NCBI GenBank assembly: GCA_026419785.1
Contig: JAODTK010001210.1
Span: 1 to 64,000, forward strand
Source of the DNA: Sclerodactyla briareus
Lineage: Eukaryota; Echinodermata; Holothuroidea; Dendrochirotida; Sclerodactylidae
Direction of reading: 5' to 3'
DNA length: 64,000 bases
Under the pieces are notes generated by a model, which worked only from the letters and a program-made list of their open reading frames with translations, was not told the origin of the DNA and did no database searches. The position numbers and the translations under genes were made by a program. The number at the start of each line of letters is the position of its first letter. The stretch's first letter is position 1. Shown here piece after piece: positions 55,880-64,000 of the stretch.

Positions 55880-57045
55880 TTTTTCAAGATGACATGGGGC
55901 ATATGCATGCTTCAAATGGTGGTTGGGTTGGTCTGTGCTGCTTGGGATGATAAGTGTGGTCTATGCATGCTTGGGGTGGTGGGGTGTGCGTAGTATGCTG
56001 TCGATGGGGGGTGTGGCCTATGTATGTTCGGGTGGTGGGTGTGGCCTATGCATGCTTTCGATAGTGGGTGGTCTATGCCATTAGTTGACAATGGTGAAGT
56101 GTCTTGGTCAAGGCATGGCTTGGGTGGTGGATGTTGCTATATGTATGCTTCGGGGGGTGGGTGTGACTATGCATGCTTCGATTGCTGGGGGGTGGTCAAG
56201 AATGTTTTGAATGGCTGAGTGTGAGTCATGCCATGCTTATGGGTGGTGGATGTGGGCCATGTATGCTCCGGGTGAGTTGGGTGTGGCCTATGCATTCTTT
56301 CGATGGTGGGTGTGGTCTATGCATATTTTGAATGGTGGTTGCTATATGCTTAAGGTGGTGGCCTGGGCATGTGCATGCTTCGGGTGGTGGATGTGGCCCA
56401 CTCTGCACTGCCTTCGGGTGGTGGAGGATGGTGCGCCGATGCATGCTTCGGGTGGGGATGTGGTCCTGCATGCTTCGGGTGGTGTTGTGGCCTAGCATGC
56501 TTCCAGGTGGTGGGTGTGGCATATATGTATTGCTTCGGGTGTGGTGGGTGTGGCCTATGCATGCTTTCGATAGTGTTGTGTGGTCTATGCATTATTTGAA
56601 TGGTGGGTGTGGTCAATGCATTGCTCCGGGTGGTGGGATTGTGGCCATGTGATGCTTCGTGTGGGTGGTGGGGTGGCCTATGCATGCGTCGATGCTGGGG
56701 TGTGGGCAAGCCAGTTTTGAATGGTGAGGGTGTCCATGCATGTTTGGATGGTGGATGTGGCCATGTAGCTTGGATGGTAGTAGGTGTGGCCCCCCCTATG
56801 CTGGCTTGGGTCAGGGATGTGGCTATGAATGCTTTCAAGAATGGTATGGCTAGCTGCTTGGTTTGGTGGGTGTGGACTATGCAGGCTTAGATGGATGGTG
56901 AATGTGCCTTGCTTTGGATGGGTGAGGGTTGGGTCCATTGCATGCTTTAGATTGTGGGTGTGGTCTGTGCATTGTTTGGATGGATGTGGGTGTTACCTAT
57001 GAATGTTTTGGATGGTGGGTTGGTCTGAGCATTATTTGGGTAGGA
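55880..57045 (+). repeat. TGTGGCCTATGCATGCTT minisatellite, copy B, expanded
   Basis: About 28-32 units of 36-40 bp on the theme 'GGTGGGTGTGGCCTATGCAT' + GCTTCGGGTGG or GCTTTCGATAG. Unit variants with CGGGTGG are rich here and scarce in copy A. Confidence 0.85.
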
Positions 57046-58384
57046 CCGGTCTCATGAGGGCGCCCCAATTGTACTAAGTGTGCTGTTATCCCGCACTCCC
57101 AGTTCAGGTAGTAGACACCAGACGATAAAATGGGTAACATTTGCATACTGTTAGTTATGAGGTATGCATGTCAGAAAAAGGAACAAGGCCCTCATGGCAG
57201 TTATAGGGGTGACGATTGATTTAGCTGTTTTAGTCGTGTTAATCTCAAAGCATTTCGAATTGATACGTACCTTTATAATAATCGGCCCGCAGGCATAAAC
57301 CAGTAGGTTGCTTACGAACTTGGATACTTTTCAGGGGAATCGGTCGAACTCAACGCTGCAGAATGATTCATCTGTGATGGGTTGAAAGAGCAGGAAGGTT
57401 GATAGTATATAGTGCTTACTGGCTTGTAAGCTTTACTCATAATACGGGCACACTAAAACTGAAGTATCCACAAACGCTAATTATCTCTATGGGCAATAGC
57501 AAGTGACAACATTTGTCAAAAAGGTATGCATACCATTTGTTCATTAGCCACTTCTCAGATGAATTCATCCATGCTTCGTATGTGAGAGCCCTCTTGGGAA
57601 TTGGGAAGTTTGTACAGGGGGAGGGGGAGGAGGAGAAAGCCGGAAGGAGAGGTGGCACCATTGGTAAAACGTTGTTGGTAGGTACAGCTGGAGGTGACAC
57701 ATTACTATAATAATGGAGAAGAGACCAAATTCTGTCACCCTCTGTAACTGAGATTTGTACGGAAATACCCATACTTGGCTATAGCCGAAAGCTAAGTAGC
57801 TAACAAAGTCTGCACGGTCCCACCTATGCCTAGTATGGGGTCGAAGAGTCACTGATAATCAGGGAGTAATTCATGTGAAGCCCTTTGGTCCAAATCCGAT
57901 ATTATGGACAGCAGACCATAATCCAGTATGGTACATGTGAAAACTCCTTAATACGTAGAACCTTTGATTACAAAACTAGCCATGTCAAAATATCATGCAT
58001 TTATTAAGGCGCATTGCACCAACAAAGGTATCAAATGAAGAGTCATCCACACCAAACACATGACAAAACCCCCCATTCAATCTCACCAGGTCTCAAATCG
58101 TTTTTATGGTGTCTAACCTCGACAAAAGACCAACCAAAACTCTGATCAATCTATATTCAGACTTTCAGTCAGATTTTCAGTGTGCACTCCTTCCTGTTCC
58201 TCCAACACAACATTTTCAATTTTTTTGGCGGGGCACGCCACTTCATCGTGCTCCCCCCCCCACGTCAAAATGGTGATAGCCACATTCGGCGCACGCCTAC
58301 TAATCACAAGTCACCTCACCATTGGTCCCATTTCAACACGTGGATGACCGCAAGACAGTTGAGGACGGAAACATGCCTGTCTAG

Positions 58385-58510
58385 GGGCCCTCCGGTTTTA
58401 AAAGCCTGCGGGCCTTGTGGAATTCAAACCTGTAGATCTAGATTCACAAGTCCGGAGCTCTGCCGGACTGTGCTGATCTGCCTCCTTGAGATTACACCAT
58501 GGAATCTCTC
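58385..58510 (-). mobile_element. tRNA-headed SINE, second family, copy B
   Basis: Minus-strand GCAGATCAGCACAGTCCGGC and, after about 35 bp, a B-box-like GGTTTGAATTCCAC. Counterpart of 38,090-38,245. Confidence 0.5.
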
Positions 58511-59854
58511 CCCAGTCAGTGAGGCAGCAAAAATGCCGATTTGTGTAAACAGGTAAACTTTGTCTACTCAGTGCTTGTTTCCTGGTATTTGACAGATGAA
58601 TTTTTGCTCATTTCATCTTTGTGAGCTATGAGCTTCATGACTATGACCTTCAGGGTTCGTCGCTTTCATTTCTCAGGAATGATGTTCCTCCTTATTCATT
58701 AACCTCATCAGCCTGTCGACCTGTGATCCCAGTAAGTCAGTAGGAAATCCCATTAAAAATTTGCGATCTCTATATATGTGTGTCCCGACATTGGTGATAG
58801 ATTACACGTCATTAGCCTTCATAAAGGGCACCTGATTGACTGACAAGTCAGTTGCACTATTAATCATCTAACAGAGCTAACGTCCCAGGAGACTGATAAT
58901 CAGGCCATGTCCACTGCCAGCTCTGATTTTTGTATACAAAATTATGTCTCCTTTGAACAACACAGCTGATTAACAATCACTGACCCTTTTCGTTTCAGCC
59001 GCTGGGACAATGCTCTTCCCACTAAGGTGGTATTCAAATGAAACGCACCTAATGTGTGACGGAGAGCGTACTAGCCCACTTCTCTGTCAACCTTTCAGCT
59101 GTGGAGGTCCAGAGGCTCAATGGAACGGAAAAAAAAAAACCCCAAATATCAACGTAATGCTAGGCCAAAGTTTTGTACTACCCACTTTCTTTCTCGAGTC
59201 GTTCTTCAGGCCTAGGTCGTAGACCACATTTTTTCCATGGTAGCTTCTCCTGAGCCGTGGCCAAGATACAAGGTAGCTGAGAAATGTTTCCTCTGAAACT
59301 GCTGTCACAACGACCATTCTCTTGTAGAGTTCATCTGGCGTGGTCCGATCAAGGTCGATGTAGCCTGCCGAGTCTCCCCTTCGTATCTGACTGAAGAAAG
59401 TAATGTGTAATGTTTCTTGATAGTTATAGGGAGGTCATTTAACCAGAGATGAGAATGATTGCTTGTGGAATATAATCTGATCTAGAATTACCATTAATAT
59501 GGCAATGATGAGGCAAATAAAAGTGACCTTCTCCGTCCTTGCCTACTTTCTTGAAGTCCTAAGGAATCATGCTGTCATGCATGTCTGTTTGCACATGTAC
59601 CTGTAAATGTGGCACTAAACTCGCGCATATGGAGATGAAGCTTGTACCTGTTTTACCCAATGAGCACCACGTCAGGTAATCTGATCGGAGGTCACCAGAT
59701 GTCAACGTATGACAACCTTGTAAACAGGACATGTTTGAATGCTTGCTCCATTAAATTTGGTGTGTAGCTTGTTTATTGGAGTGCAAGAACCCTATTGTTT
59801 TGGTTAATTGGGGGTTGGGAAATTAGGAAAAATTTTGAGGTTCTGTGCTGAGCC

Positions 59855-60040
59855 CGTTGCTGTTCATTATATAGTCTCTGAAGCTTTGTCTATTGAATTT
59901 AGAAGTTGTTGCCTTTGGGAGATACTGTATGCTGATGACTTTGTGCTAATTGCTGAAACTATGGAGGAAATAGTCCTGAAAGATATGGAATGATGTTAGC
60001 GAGCATGAGGGTCCCAAAGTTAGTATGCAGAAGTTATGGT
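59855..60040 (+). mobile_element. LINE reverse transcriptase fragment with YADD, copy B
   Basis: Reads SEALSIEFRSCCLWEILYAD then DFVLIAETMEEIVLKDME. 'W..LYADDLVLIAE..EE' is the catalytic block of LINE-type reverse transcriptases. Only about 60 codons remain. It lacks the fingers and thumb, so this is a relic carried inside the duplicated segment. Confidence 0.7.
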
Positions 60041-62899
60041 CAGTCTCGTGTATGTGTGTGTGTGTGTTTACGTTTTACATTGTGGAATCATCCAAGGGTC
60101 AAATGGGGGAGAGGAGCCCAAATTGTGGTATTATGGGCACAGTACTTTTACCCTATTCAGGGTAAGTCAAACATGCTTAGTCATATCCAGTTAAGGATTC
60201 AGGGAACTGGTTTAGGATAGTTTATTAATAACTATACATGAGGTAAACAGCCCTAGAGAACTACTGGAGCTCCTAAAGAAGGCAGCATTTAATTTTGAAC
60301 ACCTACGCACTGGATGAATAGAAACCTTGCTAGTGTGGTACCACTCGATCCACCAGCATGGAGCCTGCAATGAGCATTGACCACTACGCCTATTCTCCAA
60401 CAGTTACAAGGAAATTATACAATTGTCATTCATTTTAATGTGAAGTTGAATTTGACAAATTTTGGTGTACAAATGAGGAGGTATATATCAGTGCCAAGTT
60501 CATCACAGATCCTAGCTGAGATTGCTTTATGGAAAGTGGTATACACACATACTAAAGCATATAGTGTGTCTATAAACATGTGGCTTCCTAAATTGCCTTA
60601 TTTTATGAATGACCCTAGCACCACCTTACCGAAAATGTGTACAACGGATTTGCCTATCATAGATGCTTTGATAGGATTTGAGGGATGTTATTGGTATATA
60701 TGTATCGATTATGTATAAAAAGACTCACATATTTTTTGTGATTCTGCATTGAGTTCTGTCCAGAGTAGCAGGCCCAGCGGCATGAAGCCAATGATGAAGA
60801 GAAAGAAGTAGGCCGCTGGCTTGATCTCTGTCTTCATGCTCGGCTGAAATGGAGAAAATATCACTAGGAGAGTGTTGTGATACTGAATGACCCTCTTGCC
60901 ATGTCGGCAAAATGACCATCATGGTGCTGAACACGTACAGTGAAAATGTACCCTTGTGAACCCGAGTGGGGTATGGTATTGGCATATATCAACAATAGAA
61001 TGGGGCAACTTCCCTGACGAATGTTTACTTTACAGTACCATTATACTGTGCAACTATGTACGTGCTACAGTATAAGCCCAACCCTATGTGGCAGTGCCTT
61101 CGGAGCATATTCACTTTCAACTTGTATACAGAGAGATTAGTCTGGGAGGGGGGTTGAGTGAAGTGTGCCTTCATTATAGCCTCATTCTCCCTAAATGACA
61201 AACAAATGCAATTTGTGGGTCACCAAGGCACATGCTGCAGCCGTGAACCATCTACTGAACAGTAACAATTGGTTTGTTTTTTCTTTCAAAAATTCATTGG
61301 TCACAAGGATCAGTGACGTGGGGGTTTTGAACCCTCAAATTCCGCCCTCTGGTATGCCACTGCTGTTTGATGAATTCATGAATCTCTGGGGTAACACGAG
61401 GAGGTGGGTGTGAGGGGGGGGGGGGGTGCTGGCAGTATTATTGACCCTATTTGTTTTAATACCTTTTATCTATATGGTCAGAGATTCTTATGTTTTAGTG
61501 ATTGGCGTAATCGCATTTTCCCCATAATATGGAATGGTTTCGATTACTGGCATGACTCGTTCCTTTCCAAGCCCCTGCCCCCCATAAATAAATAACAATG
61601 CTTGTAATTAAAGCTTCATACGCCGTGTTCATGTCCTCTTTTCCAGCCAGAAGCACCATTCTGGAGTAAGTATTGTATTCACTGATATAAAAACTCTAAT
61701 TGAAAAAGAAGTTCTGTTGAAAAGATTTTTTCATTTCGTGGAATAGGTCCCTGTGGCGAAACAAATACATTTGGTTCGGACGGCCAGCTTTCTTTAAAAT
61801 TTGAAGACTGAACACTATTTTCTCCAAAATAGAAATGATTTGAGTGCTTGTAATTTTGTTGTGGATGAGGTATCGAGTAAGCATCATTTTCAATACCATT
61901 GAGGCTAATTTTCTCGAATATTTCAAAGCTGAATGTAGCTTTAAAAGAATAAATGCATACTCACAGTAAATCTCCGTCTTGGCACGATACTCCGGCAGCT
62001 GGGCACTTTATCTCTTAACTTGGCTCGCCCCAACAGCCTGACACTGATAGTTCGAGACTCCCAACAAATTCTTGTTAACATTGTCTAATGTCCCCCCGTA
62101 TGTAGCTGCCTCCCTTTCTGTATGAGCTGGTTTATAACGACTAGTACGTATCCACAGGATTTATACACTAAGAATAATTATATATCACATACAACTAGTA
62201 AACACTATTTGTCATATGCTCTGGTAGTCTGTCTCACTTCACTGATACGCAAATTTATTCAAAGGTCTAGAGCACAATAGCCTATATTGCATAGATGCTA
62301 TTGTCGCATCCTTTCCTATAACTGGTTGAGCCCTAAAGTATAATGGGCTTATACTTGATAATTCACCCATTTGGTTTGTTGTATTCATTGTTGGGTGGAG
62401 AATATTTGAAGGACCCTCCTCATGCTTGAATCCTAGCTATAGGGGGGAGTCATTCATTCCACAGTCTACCTTCCATTGTGTCCATTCTTCATTGTATTTA
62501 GAACACAAAAATATTTGTATTAATTATTAGTATCATCAGTATTTATTATGTGACTTTGGGATACTCATAATGCTATTTTGCCTATATAACACTGCTGCAG
62601 GGTGCCATAGCAATGGTTGCTATGGTAACAATTATGGTTTGCAATAGGTTTCCATTGAATGGTATTTTATGGCTGGGTACCGGTATGGGTGCTGGGTGTC
62701 CAGCAATGAGGTGCACTCGAAATGGTGTCTGTTTGTGTGCATGTTCGTTTTTTTGTGTGATGCAAATTTCTGACCGATTTCAACAATATCTCGAGTTGAA
62801 TGGCCGAATATGCTCACATTTTTCATAAGGGTAATTGTCACAGAGCACACATTTTTTCCTAGAATAAGGCTAAAATGATTGGATATTAAGTTGGGGTTA

Positions 62900-63420
62900 A
62901 TTACTCATTTTATGTGAATTATTGTTTGAGCTCGTTAGCAGGATTACACAAGAACCATATGTGCTACAGTGATGTAGTTTGGCATGTATGACCTGGATGA
63001 CAGGTAGATGAACTGATTAGATTTTCAGCCTAAAATATGCTAATTAAGTGGTCTAATTTGTATGATTTATGCGAACTTGTGAAGTTTGGCGGATTCTCAC
63101 GAAACTTGGTAGATGTGGTCTACCATGGTTCCGAGAAATTTAAAATTGAAGTCGGGGTCACTGGAGGTCATTTAATGTGTTTAATTTGCATAATTTATGC
63201 AATTTTTGAAAGTTGTTGGATTTCCACAAATCCACCTTTGATCCTGATTATTTTGAAGGTACAGCTGGGTCAGTAGAGGTCATTGTATGTGCCTAATTTG
63301 CATAATATATTCCAATTTCCAACTTGGTAAGAATTTCGCCAAACTCAGTAGGTATGATCCATTAACATTTTCTGGATCTGATGTGTTTGTGGTTCAGGAT
63401 TTGATTGAATTCCATCACAT
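62900..63420. repeat. Repeat bordering copy B
   Basis: Three units of about 110-130 bp with 'TTTGCATAATTTATGCAATT', 'GGATTTCCACAAATCCACC' and 'GGTCACTGGAGGTCATTTAA'. Same family as 43.15-44.48 kb. The remaining 63,420-64,000 shows no recognisable feature. Confidence 0.65.
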
Positions 63421-64000
63421 AATATCTCCTGTTAGAATAAAGCACTGAGGAACGAGTAAACCATAGCTCCTGTGACAATTGTGCTGTTACGAGCTGCCCA
63501 CAAGCAACCCTCTCTTACCCAACCAATTTTATTAGGTTGATAAGACCTTCAAAAATACTGTAACATTTTTCTTTCCTCTCTTCTTGCCTGGGGACTGGGG
63601 ACAAATGTGGAGGTTTCCTTAAGATATTTTTGAGACATCTGTGCCTGCTGCATGGGGATAGTTGTTGGTGTGTGGGGGAGGCAGGGGAGGGTGTCTGCTG
63701 CCTGGCAGGAGGGGGAGGTGGCATGTCCTGGCTGCTTGGAAAATACAAGGACCAATGAATAATGAAGGAAATGATTTGAAAAGGAGTCAGTTGACTGAGC
63801 GATAAAACTTTTCACATTTGGGTATTTATGGAGCGAAGAGTGGGGGGGGGGGCATAAAGAAGGAAAAAAACAATTGAGGGACTTTTGTAATAAAAGTGAA
63901 ACTTATTGGTCAGTTATTTTAGGAATTCTTAGGATTTTTATGTGCTATATGTGAAAATATGTGATGTTCGGTGGACATAACGTGGTCTGCATGAACCAGT

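Larger units (their letters stand above)
52563..62905 (+). repeat. Segmental duplication, copy B
   Basis: Second copy of 33,955-42,885. Begins where TTGACCAGCATCATTGAATA meets the shared GGTGAATT.GCAAACTGACT stretch, and ends after AGCACACATTTTTTCCTA. Longer than copy A because of a 1.07-kb insertion (54.3-55.4 kb), an expanded minisatellite (55.9-57.0 kb) and small extra blocks near 61.05-61.30 kb. Confidence 0.9.

Noticed and set aside
63515-63815. Pro-rich minus-strand frames near the right end
   Set aside because: Low-complexity proline/glutamine stretch from GGGGGAGG repeats, no motif and no splice support.

Overview
This is animal nuclear DNA, most likely from a marine invertebrate. 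I cannot name the phylum. It has long introns with GT/AG borders and a ciliary gene with MSP-type domains. It also carries tRNA-headed SINEs, LINE reverse transcriptase fragments, a DIRS-type tyrosine-recombinase retrotransposon and many minisatellites. There is no sign of bacterial gene organisation.

1-27,070: the one gene I recognise, a plus-strand homologue of CFAP65 (CCDC108), a large axonemal protein needed for sperm flagella and motile cilia. About 15 exons (11 good, 4 weaker) run in the same order as the vertebrate protein. They cover perhaps 800 codons, so both ends of the gene lie outside the window or were not found. Most splice sites are intact, but most of the larger exons hold one or more small frame jumps. 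The introns carry repeat arrays (9.4-11.6 kb, 13.7-14.2 kb, 14.7-15.5 kb), SINEs and a MITE. The intron at 18,816-26,776 hosts a DIRS-type element of about 5.2 kb with inverted terminal repeats.

27-34 kb: repeats, a decayed LINE reverse transcriptase fragment, a SINE and a second MITE copy; no host gene recognised. 33.95-42.9 kb and 52.55-62.9 kb: two copies, in the same orientation, of one 9-10 kb segment. They differ by many small indels, by the length of a long 'TGTGGCCTATGCATGCTT'-type minisatellite, and by a few blocks present in one copy only. Both contain a minus-strand coding-looking stretch I cannot identify; it is open over about 190 codons in the second copy.

44.9-49.2 kb, between the copies: a GC-rich island built of nested tandem arrays (hairpin units, about 97-bp units, about 87-93-bp units), ending in a palindromic 28-bp motif. 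I cannot place it in a known element class and regard it as the strangest part of the window. 49.2-52.5 kb holds short tandem repeats and one region open on both strands.

The frame jumps in the conserved gene and the indel-rich difference between the copies both fit an uncorrected long-read assembly. The reading that best fits everything is a real CFAP65 gene plus an assembly with residual indels, but pseudogene decay cannot be excluded from sequence alone.
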